Notes: generated by a model from the letters alone, not told the origin. Counted from the stretch's first letter, positions 1-9,272 are shown. The stretch is DNA of 64,000 nucleotides from Methanospirillum hungatei JF-1 (GCF_000013445.1 NC_007796.1:3136936-3200935); one strand, 5' to 3'. Numbers and translations: made by a program.

Positions 1-1
1 G

Positions 2-988
2 CAGGTAATGCGGCATCTGGCACATCTGAGTGTGCCGATCATGATCGTACGGCAGACCGAGCAACTTGGCACAGCCCATGCACTCCTCTGTGCACGTGAC
101 CGGATCGCTGGAGACGTTCTTGTTCTCCCCGGAGACAATTACATCGATCCTGACTCCATCAGGGATATCGCCAGGATAAAAAACTCCCTGTTATACACTA
201 CACACCGTCAGCCATCAAACTTCGGGGTTGTCACCATTGAGGATGATGCGGTTTCCAGTATCACAGAAAAACCGGTTCTTGCAAGTAGGATGACGGTCAG
301 TTGCGGAGTATACCATCTGGGATCTGAGCTCCTCGCCAGAATAACCACTCAAAGTCTCAGTGAGGCAATCGATGAAGAAATCAGACGGGATACCAGGATT
401 GCTGCAGTAAAAGCTCATTCCTGGCAGGATGCCATCTACCCCTGGGACCTCCTTGTCATGAATGATCGTCTCCTACCTTTTATATATCAGGAAAAATCGG
501 GAATTATCAGCTCATCAGTCAACATGCAGGGAAAGGTCTCCATTGGATCCGGAACCAAAATTGGTCCTGGAACCGTGATAACCGGACCGGTAATCATCGG
601 AGAGGACTGCACCATCGGACCGCATGTTGTCATTGAACCGGGGACCAGTATCGGATCCCGGGTGAAGATCGAACCATTCACTGTCATTCGGAGATCTATC
701 CTCATGGATGATGTGGTTATCGCATCTCATAGCAGCATTTCAGGATCGGTCATCGGAGAGGGATGCACTCTTGGAGAGTATACATCTGCCATATATGCCA
801 GGGGGTTTATTCCATCAGAAGACTCTGCGATCCGTGCTGGATGCGGAGTCATCATGGGGAATGGTGTCTTTTGCAAACCCTCAGTCATGTTTGAGAATAC
901 TATCGTCGGCAATGAGGTGACCATTGAGGGACGAACAGATCTCAGATTCTCCTGTACCCGGATTCCGGATAAAACCCGGGTGATATAG
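2..988 (+). CDS. GlmU-like sugar-1-phosphate nucleotidylyltransferase/acyltransferase (5' end missing)
   Basis: Likely makes an activated amino sugar (UDP-GlcNAc type) by nucleotidyl transfer, with an acyltransferase domain. The reading frame is open to the left edge. The N-terminal nucleotide-binding Gly-rich loop of the family is absent, so the gene starts outside the window and the first in-window Met (position 8) is probably internal. Visible are the second half of the nucleotidyltransferase fold (GTAHAL near the start, then PGDNYI) and, from about nt 520, a left-handed beta helix of hexapeptide repeats (IGSGTKIGPGTVI, IGEDCTIGPHVVIEPG, IGSRVKIEP). The stop is one base before the glmS start, so the two are surely cotranscribed. 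Together they supply amino sugar for the glycan genes downstream. The exact sugar cannot be read from the sequence. Confidence 0.85.
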   Translation, partial: QVMRHLAHLSVPIMIVRQTEQLGTAHALLCARDRIAGDVLVLPGDNYIDPDSIRDIARIKNSLLYTTHRQPSNFGVVTIEDDAVSSITEKPVLASRMTVSCGVYHLGSELLARITTQSLSEAIDEEIRRDTRIAAVKAHSWQDAIYPWDLLVMNDRLLPFIYQEKSGIISSSVNMQGKVSIGSGTKIGPGTVITGPVIIGEDCTIGPHVVIEPGTSIGSRVKIEPFTVIRRSILMDDVVIASHSSISGSVIGEGCTLGEYTSAIYARGFIPSEDSAIRAGCGVIMGNGVFCKPSVMFENTIVGNEVTIEGRTDLRFSCTRIPDKTRVI

Positions 989-989
989 G

Positions 990-2729
990 ATGTGTGGCAT
1001 TGTCGGATATGCCGGTTATCGGCGTGCTGCCCCAATCCTGCTCCAGGGTCTTCGAAGGCTGGAGTATCGGGGATATGACTCTTATGGGATAGCAACCCTT
1101 GCATCTGAGGTATGTGTCCACAAAAAGGCCGGAAAAGTCTCTGACCTTCCTGATTCACAGGGCATGTTGCAGGGAACTATCGGAATTGGTCATACCAGAT
1201 GGGCAACTCATGGTATTCCTTCAGATGTCAATGCACATCCACACCAGGACTGTACCGATAAGATTGCGGTTGTTCATAACGGAATAATTGAGAATTATGC
1301 ACATTTGAAACGTGAGCTTATTGGAAGAGGGCATACCTTCCGCTCAGAGACCGATACCGAAGTGATTGCACACCTGATTGAGGAGGCATATGCAGGTGAT
1401 CTGCTTGAAGCGGTCAGAATAACCCTCCCACTCCTGACCGGATCCTATGCATTACTGATTATATCAGCAGGTGAAGACCGGCTTATAGCTGCACGAAACC
1501 AGAGCCCCCTGGTTCTTGGTATTGGGGATGGTGAGATATTTGCTGCATCGGATATCACACCGCTTCTTGAGTATACCTCAAGGATCATTTACCTTGATGA
1601 TGGTGATATTGCAGAACTCAAACCAGATTCATATTCGGTTTACTTTGGGGATAGTCCTGCAGAACGTGAGATCAAAGAGATCACCTGGACTCCAGACACG
1701 GTGCAGAAAGGCGGGTTTGCCCACTACATGCTCAAGGAGATCTTTGAACAGCCGGATGCCATCCACCGGGCGGTTCACGCCGTTTCTGAAGAGACACTGC
1801 CATCTTCCCTACGTCAGGCATCCTCTATTACTGTTGTGGCATGCGGGAGCTCGTATCATGCCGGGATGATATTCCGGTACCTCATTGAACCGGTATGCGG
1901 CATCCCGGTCAGGCTGGAGCTGGGTTCTGAATATAAGTATACCCCGGTCCCGTTCAGTGATGTGATCATCGGTATATCACAGAGTGGTGAAACCGCAGAT
2001 ACACTTTCAGCAATTCGAAAAGGAATCTGCAATAATGTGAAAACTGTTGCGATAACCAACGTTCTGAATAGTTCTATCACCCGGAGTGCTCATGACACTA
2101 TTCTGATGCATGCCGGCCCTGAGATCAGTGTTGCTGCATCAAAATCATTCATCGCCCAGGTAGGAGTTCTTATGCAGATTGTGAATATCCTCTCCGGGGG
2201 ACGATGTCATGATATTCTTGACCATGCCAGGTATGCACTTGAGCAGGTTCTCCTGACCGATCTGACTGAGGCAGTAGATCTCTGCAGTAAGGCGCAGCAT
2301 CTCTTTTATGTAGGACGGGGGGTATTTTATCCGGTCATGATGGAAGGGGCACTGAAGATGAAGGAAATTTCCTATATCCATGCCGAGGCGTATGCTGCCG
2401 GAGAACTCAAACACGGCCCGTTCGCTCTCTTATCCCCCGATACTCCGGTAATCGCCATATGCACCCCCGGTCCTGCATACGAAGTCATGCTTGGGAATAT
2501 GAAAGAGATGAAGGCCAGGGGGACTCCCATTGTTGCATTTGGAAATGAAGACGACGGGGATGTCAGCGATATTGCAGATGTGGTAATCCCGCTTCCAAAA
2601 GCACATATGTGGACCCAGGTTCTAACATCTACTGTGCTCTTACAACTCCTTGCGTATCATACCGCAAACCGGCTGGGCAGAGAGATTGATATGCCCAGAA
2701 ATCTTGCAAAGAGTGTTACCGTAGAATGA
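990..2729 (+). CDS. glmS: glutamine--fructose-6-phosphate aminotransferase (isomerizing)
   Basis: Makes glucosamine-6-phosphate from fructose-6-phosphate and glutamine, the first step to UDP-GlcNAc. The protein of 579 residues begins MCGIVGY, so Cys2 is the N-terminal nucleophile of the glutaminase (Ntn) domain after Met removal. The glutaminase half covers about 1-220. Two SIS sugar-isomerase domains follow, with ACGSSYHAG and SQSGETADT in the first. The C-terminus LAKSVTVE is the family signature tail. It starts one base after the stop of the GlmU-like gene, and its stop overlaps the next start (ATGA). Length is close to the usual 600. The family is unambiguous. Confidence 0.97.
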   Translation: MCGIVGYAGYRRAAPILLQGLRRLEYRGYDSYGIATLASEVCVHKKAGKVSDLPDSQGMLQGTIGIGHTRWATHGIPSDVNAHPHQDCTDKIAVVHNGIIENYAHLKRELIGRGHTFRSETDTEVIAHLIEEAYAGDLLEAVRITLPLLTGSYALLIISAGEDRLIAARNQSPLVLGIGDGEIFAASDITPLLEYTSRIIYLDDGDIAELKPDSYSVYFGDSPAEREIKEITWTPDTVQKGGFAHYMLKEIFEQPDAIHRAVHAVSEETLPSSLRQASSITVVACGSSYHAGMIFRYLIEPVCGIPVRLELGSEYKYTPVPFSDVIIGISQSGETADTLSAIRKGICNNVKTVAITNVLNSSITRSAHDTILMHAGPEISVAASKSFIAQVGVLMQIVNILSGGRCHDILDHARYALEQVLLTDLTEAVDLCSKAQHLFYVGRGVFYPVMMEGALKMKEISYIHAEAYAAGELKHGPFALLSPDTPVIAICTPGPAYEVMLGNMKEMKARGTPIVAFGNEDDGDVSDIADVVIPLPKAHMWTQVLTSTVLLQLLAYHTANRLGREIDMPRNLAKSVTVE

Positions 2730-3892
2730 GAAAAAACACTCACCCTATTATTTCTGTTGTTGGCCCGTCGACCAGATTTCTATCAGGTATCAGTTATTAT
2801 ACCATCAGACTCTGTAATGCCCTGTCTGAAAAAAGTGCAGTCCATGCAGTACTATTTCGGAATATGCTCCCAAAACGGCTTTTTCCGGGATGGAAGCGGG
2901 TGGGTGTCACTACCAGCTCAGTCGGCTTTTCAGATACAATAGATGTCGCTGAAGTTCTTGACTGGTATAATCCCTTTTCATGGGCAACAGGGGCTCAGAG
3001 GATCAGGAGATCGGATGTGGTCATCCTTGAATGGTGGACATCCAGTGTCATGCACATGTTCCTTGCCCTGCTCCTGCTCTCCGGCAGGAAAGCCAGGATA
3101 ATCATTGAGTTTCATGAAGTAGTAGATCCCCTGGAGTACGCCATCCTTCCGCTCCGGATGTACGCAAAGGTGATGGGCAGGATCATCCGGCGAAACGCTT
3201 CCCGGTTTATTGTTCACTCAGAGCATGACCGGGAGCTGATTGCATCCCAATACCGGATAGATCCATCCCGGATTACTGTAATTCCTCATGGACTCTATGA
3301 CCAGTATCCGATTCTGAGTAAAGAAGAGAGTAAATTACAGCTCGGAATCGGGGGAAACTTTGTCCTTTTATTCTTCGGTCTGCTCAGGCCATACAAGGGT
3401 GTATCCCATCTTATTCAGGCATTTGAAAAACTCCCTTCTTATCTTCTTGAGGAGACCGTCCTTGTTATTGCCGGAGAGGCCTGGGAAGACCAGGAGTCTC
3501 TTAATCGTATCAAAGAATCACCAGTCTCTGACAGGATAATTCTTGAAAACCGGTATATTTCAGATGAGGATATTCCAGTGTTTTTTTCTGCCGCAGATCT
3601 CCTGGTGCTTCCCTATACCCGTGCCTCCCAGAGCGGGGTAGCCCATATCGGCATTGCATACGGTCTTCCCATACTGGCGACACAGGTGGGAGGACTTGTT
3701 GAAAGCCTTGGATCCTATGCAGGGACCAGATTTGTCAGGCCTGGTGATAATGACGGGCTTGCTGATACAATAAAAGATCTGATACTCCACAAAAGTCAGG
3801 ATCGGTACGATCCCCCTGAAGAGATGAGATGGAACAGGATTGCAGAGAGGTATTTGAACGAGATAGTCAATCCCGTTCAGGAGAAGATATGA
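2726..3892 (+). CDS. glycosyltransferase, GT4 type
   Basis: A 388-residue GT-B fold glycosyltransferase, expected to move a sugar from a nucleotide donor to a lipid- or glycan-linked acceptor at the inner face of the membrane. The C-terminal Rossmann half is recognisable: GLLRPYKGVSHLIQAF around residues 218-233, and an acidic/Gly-rich donor-site region near IAYGLPILATQVGG. The N-terminal half is more divergent. The start overlaps glmS by 4 bases (ATGA), and the stop overlaps the next glycosyltransferase in the same way. The donor and acceptor sugars are not predictable. Context (glmS, SDR, AglB) suggests assembly of the N-glycan or another surface glycan. Confidence 0.88.
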   Translation: MRKNTHPIISVVGPSTRFLSGISYYTIRLCNALSEKSAVHAVLFRNMLPKRLFPGWKRVGVTTSSVGFSDTIDVAEVLDWYNPFSWATGAQRIRRSDVVILEWWTSSVMHMFLALLLLSGRKARIIIEFHEVVDPLEYAILPLRMYAKVMGRIIRRNASRFIVHSEHDRELIASQYRIDPSRITVIPHGLYDQYPILSKEESKLQLGIGGNFVLLFFGLLRPYKGVSHLIQAFEKLPSYLLEETVLVIAGEAWEDQESLNRIKESPVSDRIILENRYISDEDIPVFFSAADLLVLPYTRASQSGVAHIGIAYGLPILATQVGGLVESLGSYAGTRFVRPGDNDGLADTIKDLILHKSQDRYDPPEEMRWNRIAERYLNEIVNPVQEKI

Positions 3893-5007
3893 GAATTGCA
3901 ATCCTTTCCTGCATGGATTTTAAAATTCCTGGCGGTGCAGAGCGGTTTTTTATTGATATGGCACGGGCATTGGATGCAACCATCGTCTGCTTGTCGGTAA
4001 GTGATGATTTGCGCACCATGTATCCCGATGCTGAACAGGTCAGTTTCTTTCCGCTTCATAAAACACTTCCTGACGAGCCTCTTCGCCAGATAGCAGGAAT
4101 GAGATTATTTAAAAAACTCAGCCTGGATTATGACTTTTATATCGCCACCGATGATATGTCTCTCCGGTTTCTGTCAGAGAAGATCCCACATGCGTACATG
4201 ATGCTGACGCCGCGACGGGCATTGTATGATATGTATTATCCTACCCTGGCATCAAAGCCAGTCGGGAAACGGCAATTGTTCATGATTATTCTCTGCTTTT
4301 TCCGGTTCCTTGACCGAAGGTTTGTCAAAAAGCATGTCAGATGTATTGCAGGTATCTCCCATACCGTCAGAACAAGGATCTGGAAGGCTTATCAAAAACC
4401 TGCAACGGTCATCTACCCGCCCATACATCTGGAAAAATATCAGAATCTGGGATATGATGATTACTGGCTTTCGGTCAGCAGGATTGATAAATGGAAGAGG
4501 ATTGACCTTCAGATTGCGGCATTTCGCCTTCTTCCGGATAAAAAACTTGTGATCGCAGGAAAGATATATCCGGAATTTGAACATCTTGTTCATGGAGCCC
4601 CGCAAAATGTCACTTTTCTTGGCCCGGTGCCCGATGAGGAACTCCTGACCCTGTATGGCAGATGCAGAGGGTTTCTCACAACCGCTATTGATGAGGATTA
4701 CGGACTTACCCCACTTGAAGCAATGGCCTGTGAAAAAGCGGTGGTTGCTGTGTGTGAAGGTGGGTACCAGGAGACCGTTGCACATGGATATACCGGTTTT
4801 CTGGTTGCCCCACATGCTGCGGATATTGCGAAGGCCATCAGGAATGTGGATACTGATCCCTCCCGGTTCGGACATGAGGCACGAAAGAGAGCAGAACTTT
4901 TTGATTACAAGATATTTAAGGAACAAATTAAAATGTATGTGCATACCTGCTTTGAGGAATATACATCAGAAAAAGACCAGGGATCCATGGGGAGTACTAC
5001 TGAATGA
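3889..5007 (+). CDS. glycosyltransferase, GT4 type (mannosyltransferase-like)
   Basis: Second GT4 enzyme of the operon, 372 residues. The N-terminus MRIAILSCMDFKIPGGAER is the usual GT-B start. The donor-site motif EDYGLTPLEAMACEKAVVA is of the ExxGxxxxE type, in a form common in mannosyl- and rhamnosyltransferases. A longer frame opens at 3829, but the ATG at 3889 has a GGAGAAG ribosome site just before it and gives the 4-base ATGA overlap used throughout this operon, so I chose it. The sugar specificity is inference only. Confidence 0.88.
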   Translation: MRIAILSCMDFKIPGGAERFFIDMARALDATIVCLSVSDDLRTMYPDAEQVSFFPLHKTLPDEPLRQIAGMRLFKKLSLDYDFYIATDDMSLRFLSEKIPHAYMMLTPRRALYDMYYPTLASKPVGKRQLFMIILCFFRFLDRRFVKKHVRCIAGISHTVRTRIWKAYQKPATVIYPPIHLEKYQNLGYDDYWLSVSRIDKWKRIDLQIAAFRLLPDKKLVIAGKIYPEFEHLVHGAPQNVTFLGPVPDEELLTLYGRCRGFLTTAIDEDYGLTPLEAMACEKAVVAVCEGGYQETVAHGYTGFLVAPHAADIAKAIRNVDTDPSRFGHEARKRAELFDYKIFKEQIKMYVHTCFEEYTSEKDQGSMGSTTE

Positions 5008-6257
5008 ATTGGAATGATAAAAATGTCCTGATCACCGGTGTCAGTGGATTTGCCGGTTCATATCTTGCCCGGGATCTTCTGGATAAAGGGGCTCGGGTCT
5101 ATGGCATGGTGCGAAGGCGGTCAGATGGCACTATACCAAAGAATGTGTCACAAAAGAAGATCGAACGGGCAATTACCTACGTGGAAGCAGGTCTTGAAGA
5201 CCTGACCGGTATTGCAAATGCGATTGATAGTGCAGAACCTGATTACATCTTTCATCTGGCCGCCCAGTCATTTGTCCCGAGATCCTTCTCCCATCCCCTT
5301 GAGACAGCCCAGATAAACGGACTTGGAACAAACAATCTGCTTGAAGCAGTCAGGATGAAAGGAGCAGACCCGGTGCTGGTCTTTGCGGGAACCAGTGAAG
5401 AATACGGGCTTGTTATCAGCTCTGATGAGCAGTATACCAGACTGAAAGAGAAATACGGGAATATCTTCCCTGAACCGGATACGATCCCAGAACTCCCGAT
5501 ACATGAAAATAACCCGCTCAGACCCATGTCTCCGTATGCAGTCTCCAAGGTATATGGGGATTATCTCTTCAGGAATTATTTTTACACCTATGGCCTGAAA
5601 GGAATTGTATCACGGGCATTTAATCATGAAGGGGCCGGGAGGGGAATCCAGTTCGTCACCTCGGTCATAACCAGCCAGGTCAGTCATTTCAGGTGCAATG
5701 AGGCGGATAAAATCACCATCGGGAATGTGAATGCATTTCGTGACTGGTCACATATTGATGACATCGTGCATGGTTATGAGCTCCTTGCCATGAAAGGAAA
5801 ACCCGGGGATGTCTATAATCAGGGATCAAACAGAACCACATCAGTTCTCAGCTACATACTCCACAGCATTGAGGCATGTGGTATGCCGGTCAAGGAGATC
5901 TGCACAACCAGAACCGGAAAGTGTCTGAAAGATCCCCTGGAGCCTGACAATGAGGCACTGTTTGGTGCATATTTTGAGAAATCAAAAGTTGACCGGATGA
6001 TACTTGACGGCACTCTGGATTTCGGACCACAGGATGGTGGGATTCTTGTCAGGACAGCTGAAAAGACAATCCCTATTGAATTTGACTTGGAGCGGTTCAG
6101 ACCATCTGATGTCCCAATTTTGTTTGCTGATATCAGAAAGATCAAACAATTAGGATACGAAGTAAGGTACCAGATCAGAGACATTGTACAGGATCAGATG
6201 AATTTCTATATGGACCCGGAGAACAGATGTAGTATTCATACGATTGAACGAGCGTGA
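5004..6257 (+). CDS. NAD(P)-dependent sugar epimerase/dehydratase (GDP-mannose 4,6-dehydratase-like SDR)
   Basis: Extended short-chain dehydrogenase acting on a nucleotide sugar. The NAD-binding loop TGVSGFAGSYL (residues 10-20) and the catalytic YxxxK in YAVSKVYGDYLFRN are present. RDWSHIDDIVHGYELL and GDVYNQGSNRTTSV match the GDP-mannose 4,6-dehydratase branch. At 417 residues it is 50-70 longer than typical members; the extra sequence lies in the C-terminal substrate domain (about 310-390). The start overlaps the preceding glycosyltransferase (ATGA). The product is probably a 4-keto-6-deoxy or epimerised sugar for the glycan finished by AglB, but the reaction type is not fixed by motifs. 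Confidence 0.85.
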   Translation: MNWNDKNVLITGVSGFAGSYLARDLLDKGARVYGMVRRRSDGTIPKNVSQKKIERAITYVEAGLEDLTGIANAIDSAEPDYIFHLAAQSFVPRSFSHPLETAQINGLGTNNLLEAVRMKGADPVLVFAGTSEEYGLVISSDEQYTRLKEKYGNIFPEPDTIPELPIHENNPLRPMSPYAVSKVYGDYLFRNYFYTYGLKGIVSRAFNHEGAGRGIQFVTSVITSQVSHFRCNEADKITIGNVNAFRDWSHIDDIVHGYELLAMKGKPGDVYNQGSNRTTSVLSYILHSIEACGMPVKEICTTRTGKCLKDPLEPDNEALFGAYFEKSKVDRMILDGTLDFGPQDGGILVRTAEKTIPIEFDLERFRPSDVPILFADIRKIKQLGYEVRYQIRDIVQDQMNFYMDPENRCSIHTIERA

Positions 6258-6261
6258 TGAG

Positions 6262-8826
6262 ATGGAATATTCAAGATATCTAAAACCCTTTACTCTCATA
6301 TTAGGAGCAATTGTTCTCCTCATTACTTTTTTTTCATTTATTATCAGAACTCTTCCTGCATACTCAGGAACTACCGATGTGCTGATGTTTGTCGGAATGG
6401 ATGATCCGACCTATCAGTTGCGCAGGATTGAACAGATTATCGCAAACTATCCAAATGTTGCCTGGTTTGATCCGATGACCTACTTCCCCATCGGGCAGCC
6501 CATGCATTGGGGACCGCTCTTCCCCTTTCTCGGGGCCACTATCTGTCTGATCACCGGGGCTGCCACCAGAACAGAGATCATCTCTGTTTCACTCTTCCTT
6601 CCCTGTGTGATGGCAGCACTCATGGTCCCGGTCATCTATCTCCTGGTCAGCAGGGTAGCTGACTGGAAAGCCGGCCTTGCAGCGGCATTTTTCATCGCAA
6701 TTGTGCCAGGGCAGTTCTTCTTCAGATCCTTTTACGGGTACCTGGATCATCATGCAGGAGAAGTCTTTTTTAGCACACTCTTTTGTCTGTGTTATCTTAC
6801 TGCACTCGTTTACAGCAGGAAGCATCCGGTCGATCTCAAAGATAAGGAGACTTGGAAGATTCCCATATTCCTTGGAATTTTATGTGGGATCACCTATGTC
6901 CTTGGACTTGCCCTGATGCCAACCATGTTATTGTTCGCCCTTATCGTCGGGATCTTCACCCCGGTCTGGTTTATTATCCAGCGATATATCGGGCATCTGG
7001 GAGCATCGGCACTGGTCATTAATTCGGTAACGTTCCTCGTCGCAATCATCGGTTTTTTCTTCATCGGTGTGCATTCAGAAGGAGGGCTCAATTATTACAC
7101 CATCGGGCATCCTATAGCCTATACTCTCCTGATTCTGGCAAATGTTCTCCTCTTTGGATTTTCTTATCAGCTTCGGGACAAGCCCTACTGGTATTATGTC
7201 GGAGCCATTATCGGAGTAACTATTCTTGGTATTATTGCCCTTGCAGTCATCCTTCCTGACCTTTTTGCATACATGATGGCAAATGCCAATGCATTCTTTG
7301 GTTCTGATGATATTCACTGGAAGACTATTCAGGAAGCACGACCCTGGAGCTTTGATGATGCGTGGAGGACATTCCAGTACAGTCTTCTTCTCTTCGGTGC
7401 AGGAGCTGCGGTTCTCCTGTATCGGATCAGAAAAGAACTCTGCCCGTCCCATGCGTTTACTCTCATCTGGGCGGTCGTGATCTTTTACGCAACCTGTCAG
7501 CATATCAGATATGAGTACTACCTGGCAGTACCGGTTGCCATATTGGCAGGAATTGCCGTAGGATTTGCTCTTGATATCATACGGCTTCCCTTCGGACAAA
7601 AACCTGAAATCTCGCCAATGGATGAGGACCATCAGTCAGGTAAGAAAAAAGCAGGGAAAAGCCATGACGTATCACGAGGGAGATCCGGCCACCCAGCAGG
7701 ATCAGTGAAAGCCGGATCTTACTTATTCCTGGCGATTATTCTCATTCTGGCTCTCCTATTCTCATATCAGGCACTGGGCCGGGATCTCATGATGGGGGCG
7801 TACAACCTGAACCCGGACTGGAGAGAAGCGACTGAATGGATGAACAAGAACACCCCTGATCCCGGGGTTGATTATTTTGCAATGTATGATGAGAAGAATT
7901 TCACCTATCCGGATAGTGCCTACGGGGTCATGTCATGGTGGGATTATGGACACATGATAACATTCCTTGGAAAACGAATGCCCAATGCAAATCCCTTCCA
8001 GTACGGGGTGAACGGGCCGAATGGATCTGCCAGATTCTTTATGACGAAGAACGAGAGTGAGGCAGATCAGATACTTGCCAATCTGAAGACAAAATATGTC
8101 ATCACCGATTATGAGATGGATACCGGGAAATTCTGGGCCATGTCTACCTGGGATGATCCGGAAGTCGGTGTCTATCCCTACCAGCGGACCTTTATCTTCC
8201 CAAGTCCGGATGATCCAAAATCGGGAGTCAACTATCCGCTGCTCACCAATGAGTACTACCAGACGATGATCTCCCGTCTCCATAACTTTGACGGGACATA
8301 TACCGAACCTGGTAATGTATACTTCCTGCGGTATATGAAACCCTCGGCTACGGGCCTGAATGCACCGGTTGTCGTTGATGGAGGGCAGACGAACTATTCA
8401 GCAGGAAAAGCCCTTGTGAACTCATTTAATGCACAGGAAAATCCTCAATACGATGTCATCCTGGCCAACTTCGGATACACGGATCCGGTCGAGCCAGTCC
8501 CAGCACTCAGTCATTACCGGCTCATCTTTGAGTCAAGTACCAGGACTACTCCTGCAGATATGCATGATCTACGGTATGTGAAAATTTTCGAGCATGTGAA
8601 AGGGGCACAGATACCTGGTGAGGGCATGCTGGAATTACCGGTTAAGACGAACACCGGGCGGGAATTTATCTATCGGACACAGAGTATCAATGGTACCTTT
8701 ACTGTCCCATATCCGACAGAGACAACCGTTGGTGCGGTTACAATCCCAGGAAAGTACCGCAACACCAAAAACGGAGCTGAATACCAGGTCACTGAAAAAC
8801 AGGTAATTGAGGGGCAGAGCATTTAA
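6262..8826 (+). CDS. aglB: dolichyl-phosphooligosaccharide-protein glycotransferase (Stt3/AglB)
   Basis: Membrane enzyme that moves the finished glycan from dolichyl (di)phosphate to Asn in N-X-S/T sites on the outer face. About 854 residues. The N-terminal part has many membrane segments and the acidic motif GMDDPTYQLRR in the first external loop. FYGYLDHH around residue 160 is a second acidic motif. The WWDYG active-site signature begins at W559, followed by a soluble C-terminal domain. A TTG start at 6244 would overlap the SDR gene; the ATG at 6262, four bases after that stop, is preferred. A charged, Lys-rich stretch (about nt 7608-7715) separates two membrane segments and is unusual. It closes the glycan operon. 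Confidence 0.95.
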   Translation: MEYSRYLKPFTLILGAIVLLITFFSFIIRTLPAYSGTTDVLMFVGMDDPTYQLRRIEQIIANYPNVAWFDPMTYFPIGQPMHWGPLFPFLGATICLITGAATRTEIISVSLFLPCVMAALMVPVIYLLVSRVADWKAGLAAAFFIAIVPGQFFFRSFYGYLDHHAGEVFFSTLFCLCYLTALVYSRKHPVDLKDKETWKIPIFLGILCGITYVLGLALMPTMLLFALIVGIFTPVWFIIQRYIGHLGASALVINSVTFLVAIIGFFFIGVHSEGGLNYYTIGHPIAYTLLILANVLLFGFSYQLRDKPYWYYVGAIIGVTILGIIALAVILPDLFAYMMANANAFFGSDDIHWKTIQEARPWSFDDAWRTFQYSLLLFGAGAAVLLYRIRKELCPSHAFTLIWAVVIFYATCQHIRYEYYLAVPVAILAGIAVGFALDIIRLPFGQKPEISPMDEDHQSGKKKAGKSHDVSRGRSGHPAGSVKAGSYLFLAIILILALLFSYQALGRDLMMGAYNLNPDWREATEWMNKNTPDPGVDYFAMYDEKNFTYPDSAYGVMSWWDYGHMITFLGKRMPNANPFQYGVNGPNGSARFFMTKNESEADQILANLKTKYVITDYEMDTGKFWAMSTWDDPEVGVYPYQRTFIFPSPDDPKSGVNYPLLTNEYYQTMISRLHNFDGTYTEPGNVYFLRYMKPSATGLNAPVVVDGGQTNYSAGKALVNSFNAQENPQYDVILANFGYTDPVEPVPALSHYRLIFESSTRTTPADMHDLRYVKIFEHVKGAQIPGEGMLELPVKTNTGREFIYRTQSINGTFTVPYPTETTVGAVTIPGKYRNTKNGAEYQVTEKQVIEGQSI

Positions 8827-8850
8827 TATATGCAGAGGAATAGGGAGAGT

Positions 8851-9144
8851 ATGAATCCTGAGATACTGGAGGCCGGAGTGTTTGTGCGGTATCCTCGCAC
8901 CGGAACCTCCGGAACGATCACACGGCTGGTTGACAAGAACGGGAGACATTTTGCTGAACTGGATTCAACCGGCCTGTTATACCGGCTTGACCAGTTGATT
9001 CCTGCTGAATCTGTCCAGAAGAATGAGCGTGAAATTGACCGCGATGAACAGCTTGCACGGCTGGAACAGGAAAGAAGTCAGGTTGAGAAAGAAGCAATGG
9101 AAGAACCACCAAACCTGGATGGTGCCTGCGCCGGAGCAGGATAA
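8851..9144 (+). CDS. DUF2098 family protein
   Basis: A 97-residue soluble protein resembling the methanogen-restricted DUF2098 family, whose function is unknown. The core is ILEAGVFVRYPRTGTSGT through ELDSTGLLYRLDQLIP, a small beta-rich fold by appearance. The C-terminal third is a charged helix (Glu, Arg, Gln). An ATG at 8830 is in frame, but the one at 8851 follows a GGGAG ribosome site at good spacing. It lies 24 bases after aglB and ahead of the translation genes, so it may belong to either block. Confidence 0.75.
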   Translation: MNPEILEAGVFVRYPRTGTSGTITRLVDKNGRHFAELDSTGLLYRLDQLIPAESVQKNEREIDRDEQLARLEQERSQVEKEAMEEPPNLDGACAGAG

Positions 9145-9149
9145 TACAG

Positions 9150-9266
9150 GTGGATGTACACCGGTTTCAGGTGTATATGAACATGATGGGGAACGCACCT
9201 GTTCCTGCTATCTGCGGTTATGGCTATAAGTATGATCCGATGGAAATACGTAAGGAGGTTGAATAG
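9150..9266 (+). CDS. possible small ORF, 38 residues
   Basis: Between the DUF2098 gene and aIF2-gamma there is a complete small frame with GTG start (9150) and TAG stop (9264-9266). The stop lies inside the ribosome-site region of the aIF2-gamma gene and ends 3 bases before its GTG. Its sequence contains APVPAICGYGYKYDPMEIRK, which does not look like random translation. An in-frame ATG at 9177 preceded by GGTG could be the real start. No family is recognised. It could also be untranslated leader. Confidence 0.35.
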   Translation: MDVHRFQVYMNMMGNAPVPAICGYGYKYDPMEIRKEVE

Positions 9267-9272
9267 CTGGTG
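9252..9272 (+). promoter_or_regulatory. strong ribosome binding site deciding the GTG start of aIF2-gamma
   Basis: AAGGAGGTTGA lies about 10 bases before the GTG at 9270, the only good start. The site overlaps the stop region of the possible small ORF, which would couple the two. Confidence 0.7.

Noticed and set aside
4252-4944. 230-residue minus-strand frame within the second GT4 gene
   Set aside because: Shadow frame; composition not protein-like and wholly inside a clear glycosyltransferase.
7075-7632. 185-residue frame on the minus strand within aglB
   Set aside because: Antisense shadow of a clear gene; Lys/Ser/Ile-rich with no motif or ribosome site.
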